A stretch of DNA of 64,000 nucleotides from Strix aluco (lineage: Eukaryota > Chordata > Aves > Strigiformes > Strigidae), in NCBI RefSeq assembly GCF_031877795.1, contig NC_133948.1, positions 11,392,948 through 11,456,947 of the forward strand, in the 5' to 3' direction. The notes under the pieces are model-generated. The model had not been told where the DNA came from and did not search any database. It worked only from the letters and a program-made list of their open reading frames with translations. Positions 13,401 to 25,164 of the stretch are shown one piece after another. Each line of letters begins with the position of its first letter. Within the stretch, counting starts at the first letter, position 1. The position numbers were made by a program, and so were the translations under genes.

Positions 13401-16400
13401 GGTGGGGGGAGGTGTTCCTATGTTTATGTTCCCTTTCTGTGACACCCCCCCCCCGGATCTGCCATGGGTTGCAGTGCTTGCAGGACTGGGGAAGAGAATT
13501 TCCAGGAGGCACAGGCTGCATTTGCACAAAACAGGCACTGAAGTAATCACAGGCTTGCTTTTATGCTTGTTTGTCCTGTGTTCCCCCACACCCCCAAAGT
13601 CTTACTCTAAACCAATACAGACCAGAGAAGGCTTCTGTCTCATCACTTGTACCAGCCCCTACCAGATATAGGGGACTATTTCCCCTGTGCAGTCAGGTTC
13701 ACACTCAAGATTCATTTCTCCCTGCTTAATCGGACCAAGATGAACACACACCTCCAGTGTGCATTCGATACTTGGTTTTGCTAGAACAACAAGTACTCCA
13801 TATCAAACACGCAGATAAAACATCTAGCACAGCTAAAGGGATAACGTGCCAGGGGAGACCTGAGACTCTACCAGCTTTGAGGTCAGTGTCTGAAAGATTT
13901 TATGCAAGTTGAACCCTCTTTTGTGGTAGATCGTGCTACACCACTGCCAGTGGTTGGTGACAGACTATACAAAAAAAGAGCACACATTGTTTTTCCAGGA
14001 GAGTTGAAGAATTACAGCTCCCAGGCAGCCTGGGCTCGTATCAAGCATCCCTTGGATTAGCAGGAGAAGGGAGACTAGCCCAGTGCCATCCAGACTGCAG
14101 CATGCACAGTTCACAACTCCTACTGCTATTGCAGCAGCTAAGAGAACTGCACCGCTGCTACAAGCAATGTGGTTGATTAATTCTTCACAGTCCTGTCTCT
14201 GGGGCCCTGATATTGGAGAGATATCAAGTACCATCTTCAAGTGAAGGCCCTTTGGAGAACTCACGTCTGTGCTTTCAGATCAATTAAAACTTACCAGTAC
14301 ATCAGGCTCTGCTGTTTGACAGTACAGACAAGCACTTGCTCCCCTTACCCATCCCATGATCCCCTGAGAAGTAGTCTGGGTCATCTAAAGGGCAAACATT
14401 TAGTAAGTAATACATAAGGCTCTTTTAAACCTTTAGGTCTTAATGTAAGTTATTCCATACTGTTATTACCTCTCTACCATGAGAGCTCATTAGCTGAAAT
14501 GCGTGCTTGCAGATACAGCCTCAGCCTTCACAGTGAATTCCCATGGGAAACACAAGGACACAGAAGTAGCCCGAACAAAGTGCTGTGAAACCCAGAGCAG
14601 GAGTTTGTGGGCTTGAGAATTGGCAGGGCAGGCCACAAGGTCTTTTCACCTCACGCTCCTACAAGGAAGCACAGTTTGCCAGTGTTGAATGTGTCCATGA
14701 AGGGCTGTTGCTTGCATTGATGCACATTTATTCACTTGTATTCTTGCATGCTCATAGGGGTTATTAAGGACTGAAATTTCCAGGATGCCATGAACTGTGT
14801 ATGTAAAGCAAAGCTATAGAGGCAGCCCTCTCCACAACTACAGAAGGGCTTGGCAACACTAAGGCTCGTAGGGGCATTCTCACCTGCCATGGGAGCTCCT
14901 GCGGTGCTGCAGCCTCCTCCGAGGAAATTGCATGTCCCCATGTACCCATTGCTCTCAGGGACTGGCTGTGCCACAGGTGTGCAGGACACTACAGAGAGCC
15001 AGATAGGAAGAGTGGGGACCTTCAAATTGGTGGTTAATTCTTAACCCACCCTGCTTCTCCCAAGCTCAACAAGGCACTTACAGACCCACTGAGCACATGA
15101 CTAATAACACTAGTGGGGGTTCTACAAGGGCTCCCATAGCCTTAAAGCTAGATGTGTCTGAAAGGAGAGCAAGACTAATATCATCTACACTAAGGGATTA
15201 GTTTCTCCTGTGTTACACCAACGCATGTTTCTACTCAATCTTGCAACATATCCCCACCAGCTCCTATAACCCCACAGCTCCCATTTCTCACAGCACTCTC
15301 AAAAACCCACAGTCCATCATAAAACTCCACATCCCACTCCCTTCACATACCCAACAACCCCATTTGCCTGCTGTACAGTTTGCCTACCTCCTCCTCACTG
15401 CACTTGCCAGGCAGACAGCAAAAGAAAAGGCTGAAACCACCTCTCTAGATTTCTTTTAGCACCCTTACGCTCTCCGCACCTCCTCACAGCTGCAGCAGAT
15501 CCCAGATGATCTGCTGACCACAGAGACCCACATAGGCAGCCACTGGTGCTGCTTACTGAGTAAGTGCTGCTTGGGAAGGCTTTTAAAGGGACATGCAGTA
15601 AATCTACTCCTGGAGTGCAGTTTGCCTATAGAATGTTTTCCTGATAAAATATCAATTTCTGAGCTTTTTAACACTGCTCTCCTCTGCAGTAGCCCTGCAG
15701 CACAGTCTGTTTGCAACAGACCTTGGCATGCACCTGGAGAGGTGGCACACAAACAGCCCACACACAACGCAAACCAATGCACTTGGAAAGTTTGCTTGCC
15801 TTGGTTATTTTTGCTTTCTATGCATGAGCGTCTGTACAGGCACATACAGACAATCCCTTTGAAATGTGCTAGTGGAAGACACTTTAGCATCCTGTGTTTA
15901 GCCAGTTCTGGCAAAGTTTATGTGTAAATCCTGAGAATATACAGCCAAGCCCCAGGACACAGTCTGCCCTGAGGCATGGTGCAAACCTTGTGCTTGCTTC
16001 CCCAGTGAGCTCCATTAACCCTTTGCTTAACGTTCTAGCCCATGTTCTTAATGAGTTTTCCCATCTCAAGTGCTCTCTCACTTGGGTGAGAGATGGATGA
16101 GAGTGGTCCCCTTAATGATCTCTCTCTCTACCCCTTTCCATCATCAGCCTGAAGACCAGCCTGCAGAAGAAAGTGAGCCAGGACTCCATGGATTTGTCAG
16201 GGATCCCCCTGACCATGCGGGATGTCCACCGCATGGCCTACTACCTGCAGAACAACGGGGACCACCTCACCTCTGTGGACCTGAGCTTCACCGAGCTGAA
16301 TGATGACATGGTGCGCCTGCTGCTGCCCTTCCTCTGGGCACTACCCAAGCTCACTCACCTTTCCCTCAATGGCAACCGACTGACGCGGGCGACCATGAAG

Positions 16401-16670
16401 GAGCTGACTGACACCATGAAAGACATGAACAAGTTCCCTTGCCTGGCCTGGGTTGACCTCGGCAACAACGTGGACGTCTCCTCCATGCCACAGCCTTTGC
16501 TCGTGGGCCTGCGCAAGCGCCTCAGCCAGCAGACCACGCTGCCTACCATCTATGAGGCGCTTGACTGCGACGCGGAGATCTCCAGCGGGCACGAGGGCAG
16601 CCAGCCAGAGGACGAAGCAGCAGGAAGCACCCTGCCACGTGCTTTTTCTCAGCAGGGCTGCGAGAGGTGA
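1299..16670 (+). CDS. LRRC75B: LRRC75B, leucine-rich repeat-containing protein 75B (5' partial, 3 coding exons seen)
   Basis: Three exons join in frame: 1299-1427, 4593-4705 and 16148-16670. They give 254 residues ending at a TGA. The human protein, as I recall it, is about 315 residues, so the missing ~60 residues fit one upstream exon lying before base 1. Recognisable blocks are DPISHDLL, ARDLQCPKK, DPWKSSDRICRQLIYHLTPH, and in the last exon the repeats VDLSFTELNDD, LTHLSLNGNRLT and WVDLGNNVDV, followed by PTIYEALD. The leucine-rich repeats lie wholly in the last exon. The C-terminal ~35 residues are acidic and low in complexity, and diverge from human. The molecular function is poorly known; a role in restraining myoblast differentiation has been reported for the mammalian protein. 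The neighbour downstream, SNRPD3, is transcribed towards it. Family identity is very likely, and the splice junctions are canonical. Confidence 0.93.
1428..4592 (+). other. LRRC75B: LRRC75B intron, 3.2 kb
   Basis: The intron has canonical GT and AG ends. The longest open frame (3426-3971, 181 codons) has no recognisable domain and no splice context. A pyrimidine-rich tract at about 4440-4590 leads into the acceptor. No identifiable repeat is seen. Confidence 0.7.
4593..4705 (+). CDS. LRRC75B: LRRC75B coding exon (third exon)
   Basis: The exon is 113 bp. The acceptor is TTTCAG and the donor GTAAGC. It encodes EYDPWKSSDRICRQLIYHLT, then a basic stretch (HRHGMPRRKSQV). It ends two bases into a Cys codon that is completed by the first base of the next exon. 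The basic stretch is the part that differs most from the human protein. Confidence 0.92.
4706..16147 (+). other. LRRC75B: LRRC75B last intron, 11.4 kb
   Basis: This long intron runs from GTAAGC to CATCAG. It contains a MIR-like remnant near 9.6 kb and two pure C runs, of 12 bases (12297-12308) and 10 bases (13445-13454). I see no further exon, because the flanking exons join in frame with conserved protein on both sides. Otherwise the stretch appears unique and non-coding. Confidence 0.7.
9555..9720 (-). repeat. MIR-like SINE remnant
   Basis: The order of words on the + strand (tttagagataggaag, caagtcagag, gttaactaaagccacatgg, then a tag/gaagtacagg stretch) follows the reverse complement of the MIR core: acagatgaggaaactgag, cagagaggttaag, then ggtcacacagctag. 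Divergence is high. The call rests on eye alignment to a remembered consensus. Confidence 0.4.
16148..16670 (+). CDS. LRRC75B: LRRC75B last coding exon, leucine-rich repeat region
   Basis: The acceptor is CATCAG and the exon runs 523 bp to the TGA at 16668-16670. It opens with CLKTSLQKK, matching the human CLKSSLQK junction. It then carries the leucine-rich repeats and the acidic tail. It is richer in GC than the surrounding introns, as expected for a coding exon. Confidence 0.95.
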
Positions 16671-17344
16671 CTGGACAACAGGCCGGCGCTGGCACACTGA
16701 AGCCACCCCAAGGAGAAATCTTGAGTACAAACATCAAGCAGAGGGCCAGCTTTACCGGCTTCCTTTGGCTCTTTTCTCTCGCCTTCCCTGACATCTCCCC
16801 CCCACTTGCTGTGAGACAAAAGCCTGTCGTCCCCCCACAACGTGCTCCGCTCCCTCCCCTCACTGCCAAACCCATCGCCCACGTTCCAGAGAGGAACCAG
16901 TGACTTACAGTGAACCTGGTCCCCAGGCAGGGTCTCACTGGAAGACGGGAAAAGACCTGTCGGAGTCAAGAATATCCTCCAGCAGCCATTGGGTTGAGGG
17001 AAAGGGATGGGGGGGAACCTAAAACAGAAACAGGCTTGTAGTTTACTTCCTTTCTTCCTTTTCCTATGCACCTTGGAAACCTTGGGACCTGCAGCCTTGA
17101 GTGTGAAAGGAGGTACCCCAAGAGCCTAGCTGCTGTGGAGCTTAGTTGAAGGGCTCAGAGGCCAGAGCTGGAGCCCGGCAGTGTGTCTCCCTCTTGTGTC
17201 TGGCTCCTTTTGTTTTGTTTTTTTCCTATTGTGTGTTTTGTATTAACGTCTGAACAAAGGGACTTGGTCAGAGACCATTGGATCGCGTAGGCTGGGGCGG
17301 ACACATGGCTTGGAACTGCAGCATCAGGATATTTGCTGTGTGAC

Positions 17345-17446
17345 CGGGGTGAGAGGGAGGGGAAGGAGGTATGTGTTGGTGGGAGCATGGGGGATGGGAT
17401 GAGTTGGGATGGGATGGGAGGAGGGGGGAGGAGAGGGAGGGGGAAC
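17345..17446 (+). repeat. G-rich, quadruplex-prone tract in the LRRC75B 3' UTR
   Basis: About 100 bases are dominated by G on the + strand, with many GGG to GGGGGG runs separated by 1-7 bases. It includes several GGGAT units (GATGGGATGAGTTGGGATGG). It satisfies the usual G3+N1-7 quadruplex pattern several times on the sense strand, so a quadruplex could form in the mRNA. Confidence 0.75.
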
Positions 17447-17760
17447 AGTCTTGTGGATTAGCAGGATTGGTTTCAAAAACTGTGCTTTTGTACTAAAATT
17501 ACAAGTTCCAAGTGAAATTGCGGAAAAGCAGACAGCTAAGCGCATAACTGTGGCACTAGAGGAGCAAGCAGTGAACATGCCAGAGGTGGGCACTTCCCAA
17601 ACTAAAGCGCAAAGCTTTGGCTCCTCATGGCATATTGCATACCTCGTAATACAGACATGACATGAGCAGCTGCATCGCCATTTCCAATGCTGTCCAGAAA
17701 CCAAACCACTGATGCAATATTTCTAGTGTTTTCCACATTGCTCATGCTCTATGTAAACAT

Positions 17761-17766
17761 AATAAA
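17761..17766 (+). terminator. LRRC75B: Candidate LRRC75B polyadenylation signal
   Basis: This is the first canonical AATAAA after the LRRC75B stop codon, 1.1 kb downstream. It is followed by GGTTCTCTTGG and then a GT-rich stretch near 17800-17820. Use is not proven. Confidence 0.55.
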
Positions 17767-17785
17767 CGGTTCTCTTGGACATGAG

Positions 17786-20700
17786 CGTGAAGCACTACAG
17801 AGTCTGAGTATCTGGGTTGTTCACAAATTGAGCCAGAATATGGACCTGGAGTCCTCATGCAGTGCCTGAGCAGTGTGGGAGAGGATCAGCAGGTACCATT
17901 TACATTGGTGAGAGTTCATTCCTCTAAGGAAAGAGAAACACGGATGTTCATTTGTGGTAGGCTGCTGCCCTTCATGTTGCAAGGTGCTGATACAAATCAA
18001 CTGATCAGACTTTAGCTGTTAAGTCAAGTCCTCTCAATTATCTGTCTCCCCAAGAATTCAGAGAGCAGATATGGTTTTGATAGAGTTAAAAGTTAAAGAA
18101 ATCGGACATATTAAAAAACACATATGAACCCTTGCCCTCCTAAATTAACAATGGTAACTTTGCCTTCCTCTGCTGATTCTCTCTGGGAGTCTCAACACAT
18201 GTAAGCAACTCTCATAGACTAAGCCACACAAATCCACATGAAATAGATATAGCCTTCATGCTCCTTGCTGATTTTACAAGACATTGCAAGAAAGAAATCG
18301 GTGATACTTTTCAAGTGATTTACCTCTGGACCAAGGGTGTGAGCACACTGGAAGGTGTTTCTGATCAACTGCCAAAGCCCCCAAAAAATCCAGTCCCCTG
18401 AGGAAGAGAGCCGGGTTTAGAGACACTGTGCTGAGTATTACAACCTGACTGCAAATGCTGGACCCAGTCCTGTTCACACTCCGATCACTGGGGCAGGACC
18501 TCATAACCTTCATGTTGTTAACTTGCAAACAGAAATGGTGTAAAGTCTCTGTCCTGCTGGCCAAAAAGAGTAGAAGGTACAAGCTAAAGCAAATATAGCT
18601 AGGGCCAGGTGCTAGCTGCCTGTCCCAGGTGAAAGCATTTGACATGGTTATGATTTAGTAGTAATTTAAGATTTATGGTGCAAGGTAGATCAAAAGGTTG
18701 AATTTTAAGATTAACAAGGTGATTTGGTAGGATATGTTATTATTAAAACGGTGACTTAATTACAGATTCGAGAATGACAAGAATCACACTAGTATCCTAA
18801 ATCAAAGTATATATATGTCTAAACAGAAGACATACACACACACACAAACAGCATGGAAATAGTTGGATATCCAGTGAAATATATAGACGTCCACACTTGT
18901 GAAGGCAAATGTGCGTATTTATGCACATAAATAGGCAAAAGATGGAAGAGGCTAGCCTATAGTTAAAATTTCTCTCTTCCTGAGTCTGGACTAAATGCTC
19001 ACAATGCATCGGTATTTCTCAATGGACAATAATGGAGTCTCGAGAAGAAGTCTGACTTTACCCTGGCCTTTCATCAGCTTTGCGGGCAGATGATTAGGAA
19101 GTATTACTCTGGTACTTTCCACCAGTGCACAGGCCCAGAACTTGCTAGTAGATCTTGAAGTTCTGGTATCACCCCTTTGGGCCACGACCCAGGTACGGAT
19201 GCAGTAGGCTGTCAGGAGGTGATTTATTGTCATTACCGTTCCCAAGCAGTAGGGGAGGCAGGAGCCAGGTGCATTAAGGGGGTGCCTTAACGCTCTGGTC
19301 ACTGCCTTTCCCAATTCATCTTGCGGTGGCATGTGGCCCGGGGAGGGGAAATGGCACGAAGCAGCCCAAGAGAGGGGTTAGTTGCGCCACCACACTGCCC
19401 CATCCCAGTGGAGGTGGAAGAGAAAAGGCCCTGAGATAGCCAGAATATGATGTTTGGCCAGGAGGATGGGGAACAGGGCGTGCAAATGTAGCCAGACCCC
19501 AGCACAACCCAAGGTGGGAAGGGAGCGTGTGCTCCCCTGCACAGTTGTCACCCAAACCCACTTTTTAGCCCTTCTAATGAATCTGGAGAAGCAGAGTCAT
19601 TTCTATGGCAAAGACTGTATTTGGGGAGCATGAGATTGTTTTGCAAAAGGCAAACCAGAGCTGCTCAAGCAGCCATTCCCATTACTGGGGGAAGGGCCAT
19701 GCTGCTTCCAGAGGTCACCACCTGCCTCTCTTCTCACAACTCGTTTTTCCCTTATCAGTGTAGTATCTGTTTCCTCCCCTGATGTGGAAAGGGTGGTATT
19801 AATTTTTTCTTTTTCTTCTTTTCCTTCCAAAATACCTTTCAGCAAAAATGAAAAGCATTTCAAATGTCAGCAAGATCTGCTTAAACTCTTACAGTTTAAA
19901 CGGAGCAGCACTCTGTGCCAAGACAAAAACTTGGGCACGAAGCATTTAAATGAAGGCTTGGAGCCGCCTGGTGAGTCAGTGGCATATCTAGAAAGAGGAA
20001 GCAGGGGTGCTGAGCATGCAGTCTTTGGCTCTGAGCACTGTCTCTGTAAGACTCTGCATCAAGGCATCTTCACAGCTTTTCCATAACTGTGGCACCCCGC
20101 CCAAAATGAGGCAAGACCCCCAGCGTGCAGCCCACCACTGACACAGCTCTTCCCTGCAGACCCCCTGGCCCAGCCCCAGGGAGGATCTGTGCAGCCTGTT
20201 TCCAGCCCTGCTGAAAGTCATGGGTTTGGTCTGAGCTGTGCTAACCAGCAGGACGGAGATGAGACATTCAACCCCTTGCAAGGGAATTCTGTGCTAATCA
20301 CCGGCGATACCTGGCTGCCAGTTGGCAGCTCCAGGAGCTGGAGATAAAGCATGGCTTGAAACAGACTGGTTCAGCTGAGCAGCTGTGGGATCCACGTTTA
20401 TTCCTCCATACACACTTGGTTGTTTTGCCATAGAAACCTCCCCATGGAGAACTGGTGGTGAATAAATACATGCAAATGCAAATTATGAGGTCCTGGCTTA
20501 GGAAACTGCCACCGCTTCTCGGATGAACTCCGATGGGTTGCAATTTAGCTGTGGAGAAACTATCACAGCACACCCAGCTCTTTGTTCTCTGCCAGCTCCT
20601 GCCCACATGGACAGGTGAGGGACTCTGTGGGAGCACAGTGGTGTGCATCCAGCTCCAGAGCTGTGAAATGCCCCCAGAGGATCTCCTGCTCAAGGACCAG

Positions 20701-23700
20701 GCCCGGCGGCCCCAAATCCAGAGGAAGCTAATTTCATAAAAGCTGAGGTCACAAAGCAGAGAGGATGACACAACCCAAATGAGCCTTTCCTTGCATTGAA
20801 TGAGGAAGCTCAGGGCTTTCAAAGGGGATTAAAGGGATGAGCTGCTAATTCAGGTCTCCTCACTGGTACCCAGAGGGACCAGCTTTGTTATGCTCCTAAA
20901 TCAGGGGATGCCTGCCCTGAAATGAGCCTCTGTCTCCTGCTAGATAACACAGCAGGAGAGATGGATCCCTGTCACACTGAGTGCTCTCTCTCCTTCTTAC
21001 CATACTTGCTGGTGCAGGGCTGTAACCTCAGCTACTTAAAGCAGCACATGCACCTCAGTATTAAGACTCATACAGCAGGCTATCTCCACCATTTGCAGTT
21101 TCCCAGTCTCCCTCCCTCTCTCTCCATGACCTATGTCATGTAGCAGAGAGGAAGCTGCAGCTGCACAGCGTAGTATCACAGCCCTTTCTCCACCCCTCAT
21201 CTCCCACCAGGTGCTCAGTCTAACAATACATCTTGAAGTGAGACATTTAAGCACACCCTTCAAAAGTAGTCTTCTAGAAGGAGAGGTCATCAGGTGCAAA
21301 GCCATGCCACACCTCCCCACTGTCTTATTTTTCCCAGGCATTATAAATACCCTGCAGAAAACCCTCCTACTCCTCCTGGGGTTGCTTGGTCCCTTTTCAG
21401 ATCTACAATCACATAGTGGCAGGGCATGAGACAGTGAACTCCCACCTCCACCAATCTGTGCCCACAGCAGCTTACCCCCCAGCACCCCTCAGAGCAGGCA
21501 GCTTCCTACCTGGCACAGCACCCCCTCTTGCATGCTCCCAGGGCCACCTGCAGCATCTCACTTGAAAATGCTGGTGAGCACCATCAGCTGGGGCTCTGCG
21601 TGGGGTCAGGCAGGCAGCAGAGAGCTCTAGCAGAGCCAGCCCCCAAAGCCCAGCCACAGCAAGGTGCACACATGTGGGGACGTGGAGCAGCACTGCAGAT
21701 AAGGAGGCCATCGATGCCAAATAGCAGAGGGAAGAAGGAGCAGGCCAGACCTTTTCAGTTACTCAAATGGAAATGCACTTGTTCCCTCCCTACCTAACTG
21801 GACAACACCTTCCTCACTCCTCCATTCTGTATTTTACCCCAGCATCTGACCACAAAACCCAGGGTGACCATCTTAGCATACTCCAGGTAGCAATATGCCT
21901 GGCACTGAGGCCACAACAAGGCTCCCTCATTCCTGTGACTTTGTCTAAATAACTGGTAATCATTAAGGATGCAAAAAGCAGCTGGAAGCACAGGCTTGTC
22001 TGATCTATTTTTATTTCACACACTTCAAAACCTGTCAAGGCCCTTCTCTTCTACGCTGCCAAGGCTCTTTTTTCAAATTACAATTCATTCCTCATCGCAA
22101 GCACTTGGAAGATAAAGGAGTTTGCACTGTTTGGAGCAGGCTGACAGGCTCCTTAGTGGACAGCTGCTAACAAAGATGCCAAAATAGAAATTGTTTCATC
22201 TTAAGAAAGCAAACAAGAGAGGATTAAACATTTGCCTTTGCAGATCACTCCGTCCACCACCCGATCACATTTGTTTCACAGCTCAGAAGAGGCAATGGTG
22301 TGTCTCAATACAATCTCTTATCACTGCACTATCTTGACAGTGCAGCAGGTGTAACAGCCCACAAGGGCAGCTGGCAGAAAGCCCAGCCACCCCAGCTCCG
22401 AGCAGTTGGGGTCGACTATCAATGGACAAGAGAATCTGTTTTGCAGTTTACTGGCATTAAACAAGTGCTCTTGAAATAGATGCAATAGCTGTTTTAAGGC
22501 TGCCAAGAGGTAGTTCATGAAACAAAATAAACCGGAACACTCTTAGCTGAGGCCAGCACTCCAGGAAGCCATGACCGCATCTTGATCTACTTTGAGACAC
22601 TAAGTACTTGATTATGAATCTCTTCTGTTCCTCTCCGACTTGATAGTATTCCAGTTCAGTCATGCTGATTCAAAACCAGAATAGCCACAAAACACAATAA
22701 CCACACAGTAACTCTTCCCCAGAAGAGTGAGGAGGAAAGTCAGCTTTCCTTCCACGTGTATTTACTCCTTTTTCCCAAAGCCCATCACTCCCCCTGCTGC
22801 ATCCAAACTGCCCTCAAAAGCAAGTGAACCACAAAAACACTGACGTTTCTTTCTACAGCATCAGGTTTATTCAGCTTGAATGCAGGCATGTCACAAGGGT
22901 GGAGGATAGATTCTTTGCTGCTTACTGATCAGCCAGTTCCTCCACTTCTCTGGAGGAGATGTCCACATTCCTTCCAGTCCATTTTTGAGGCAATCTGCCC
23001 CAGGTTGGATACAGCAATGGGATGCATTTGGAAAGCTATCAGACAACTACATGGGCTTTATTCAACCTGTGTAACTCCCCTGAAACACAGTGGGTCTCAT
23101 CAAGAACAAACATGGCACAGAAATCTGGAAAAAGGCACTTCCCCAGGCTAGCTAGCAGCTGCCTTTGGGTCTCCATGTCAGACTTCTGAGCAGAGCTTTG
23201 TTCTTGATCCCCTGAAATCTTTTGGTTTGCAGAGCCAACAGTTTGACGTGTGCACCTTTGTCTGAACTCTGCTGCAACTGAATAACTGCATAAGTCAGTA
23301 CCAAACTGCTCATTTTACCAACAGTTTTTTTGGGTTTTATTTTTTCAAAAACTGCCATTGAAAGAGAGTGAAATAGAGGACACCAGAGGAACAGCTTTGA
23401 CGTGCAACCAGATACTCAGAGGTAACAGCCCAGGGAGTCTCCAGCTGTAAGGTCCCCTCGCCTGGGTCTCAGCCTTGGACCGGCCCATCCCTCAGCTCCA
23501 GTATGAATGTGAGTATTTTAGAGAGGACTGCTCTGCGCCTGTGCAAGCCTGTCACTGGCAGCCGCCAAACCCCCTGCCTCCCCAGTGCTAATAGCATGAG
23601 GACAACAGGAGTGATCGGCCATTTTGTCACCTTCTGAACCAGAAGGTCAGGAGCAGAAAAGGTGGCAGCATTGCCTCAGTTTTTGCAGTGCTAATGCCAG

Positions 23701-23930
23701 TGCTGTTCCTGTCCCTTAGCAATATCACTAGCTCACTGAGTTGCCTCTAAATCGGCACTCTCACTGACTTTCCAGACTTTGGCTGTTTTCAGAATACGGT
23801 AACAGAGACTGCCTTGTGGTGACACACAGAAGGACGCTCTTTAAAGCAGGAGGAAGGAGAGCAATGCCTGGCTCCTACCTGCTGTTCCTGTTGTCCCTCA
23901 CTAAGCAGAGATTAAGCCAAGCCAGAAAAA
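17786..23930. other. Intergenic interval, no gene recognised
   Basis: This lies between the 3' ends of LRRC75B and SNRPD3. It has a short (AC)n run near 18834-18849 and one copy of a ~135-bp unnamed repeat near 22.7 kb. The open frames (up to 174 codons, 20298-20822 on the minus strand) have no recognisable domain, start context or splice partner. Confidence 0.6.
22690..22825. repeat. Unnamed dispersed repeat, copy 1
   Basis: This aligns by eye over about 135 bp with 25165-25322. The strongest stretch is an identical 21-base match at 22804-22824 and 25301-25321. Upstream of it both copies read as a diverged purine-rich then pyrimidine-rich series (CTCCTTTTTCCC... against CTCCTGCTTTTCCC...). 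The two copies are in the same orientation. Confidence 0.55.
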
Positions 23931-23939
23931 ATGCGATCC

Positions 23940-24730
23940 CTAACCACTAACCTCAGCTGCCCCATAGGAGAGAAGCCATTTTGCCATCCCGGGACGGGTG
24001 CTCTGAGGCTGGGAGGTCACTCGTCCCCTACAAGGGCGCTGCTCTGAGGAGAGGTCGAGGCTGCCCCTGCTGGGCACGGCCGGACTGCAGCTGCCCCACC
24101 TCAGGGCACAGCTGAGCCCCACTCCAAAGCTGGTGGCACCTCTGGGAAAGTGGATTTAAGAAAGGGCAAAATGCTGTACGGCAGTGAGGGGTGAGGAAAA
24201 AAAGCATGAGAAACTGTCCTGCAATGCTAAGGCCAGAGAAGGAAGAGGAGGAGGTGCTGAGCAGAGTCCCTGCAGCACATGGACTGACCACAGTGGAACA
24301 GGGGAACAGCCCTGAAGGAACAGTGACCCGTGGGAAGGCCCCACGCTGGAGCAGGGGAACAGCGTGAGGAGGAGGAGTAGCAGAGACAACCTGTTATGGA
24401 CTGACCACAACCCCCCATTCCCCTGTGCAGCGTGGGGAGGGGAGGTAGAGAGGTCAGGGATGAAGGAGTGAAACTGAGCCTGGGAAGAAGGTGGGGGTAG
24501 GAGGGTGTTGTTTTAATTTGTCTTTCACTATCCAAACCTATTTTAACAGGCAATAAATTAATTCTCCCCAAGTCAAGTCTGTTTTGTCCGTGACACTAAT
24601 CAGTAAGCGATCTCCCTGTCTTGACTTAGGAGCATTTCCATCTTATTGTCTCTCACTGCCCTGTTGAGGAGAGGGGAGTGAGAGAGTGGCTGGGTGGGTG
24701 CCCTGCACCTGTCCGGGGAGAACTCCACTT
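23940..24730 (+). mobile_element. Endogenous retrovirus LTR remnant (ERVL-like), probably solo
   Basis: The stretch resembles an LTR family widespread in bird genomes. From about 24200 it shows purine-rich GGAGGAG blocks, then CTGTTATGGACTGACCACAA, then a GGGAAGAAGGTGGGGG run. An AATAAATTAATT polyadenylation region at 24552 is followed by TCTGTTTTGTCCGTGAC and a GAGGAGAGGGGAGTGAGAGAG terminal part. No gag, pol or env reading frame is seen on either side, so it looks like a solo, decayed LTR. The 3' edge near 24730 is fairly clear. The 5' edge is a guess. Confidence 0.55.
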
Positions 24731-24763
24731 GTTAAAATGGCTGGAGCCATCACTGGGGTTGGG

Positions 24764-25075
24764 GTTCAGAGAAAGACAGCCAAGATGTAAAGCAGGACTG
24801 GGGATCAGGGTGCTGAAGTAAAGCTAAGGCTGCTACTAGAATTATCCCCAGTGTAACCCTTAGACTGAGGGATTGGTGTGTCTCATGGCATTAGTTTCAG
24901 CCTAAGGATAGGATCATGTTCCAAAAAGACATAGTTGAAACACACACTAAAAGCAAGGCTCAAATGGGGCTGCAGAGGTAAAGTGAGGGCTGCTACTTGG
25001 ATCCTCCCAACAGTCTCTAGGCATGTTCCATGGTATAAATCTCTGCCTAGGTTTAGGATTAGACTTCATGTATTT
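24764..25075. repeat. Decayed tandem repeat, period about 154 bp
   Basis: Two diverged units follow each other. The first starts at 24764 (GTTCAGAGAAAGAC) and the second at 24918 (GTTCCAAAAAGAC). Both contain GTAAAG, GGCTGCTACT, a CC-rich stretch, CATGG and GCCTA(G)G. The array starts almost directly after the LTR end. Confidence 0.5.
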
Positions 25076-25164
25076 AGAGTCAAATTCTGACATGTAAAAC
25101 CTCTAATGAGTTCCCTAGAGCTTCATCCACTTCCTCCATGTCAAATTTGGCTCATTAACTGGAA

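Larger units (their letters stand above)
16671..17785 (+). other. LRRC75B: LRRC75B 3' untranslated region (probable)
   Basis: This is sequence from the stop codon to just past the first canonical AATAAA, about 1.1 kb. It contains the G-rich tract at 17345-17446. The true cleavage site cannot be read from sequence alone. Confidence 0.55.

Noticed and set aside
16341-16730. 129-codon minus strand frame opposite the LRRC75B last exon
   Set aside because: Antisense shadow of a GC-rich coding exon.
18834-18849. (AC)n microsatellite
   Set aside because: Only about seven units; too short and common to matter.
20298-20822. 174-codon minus strand open frame in the intergenic region
   Set aside because: No recognisable domain and no neighbouring exon; chance length is plausible.
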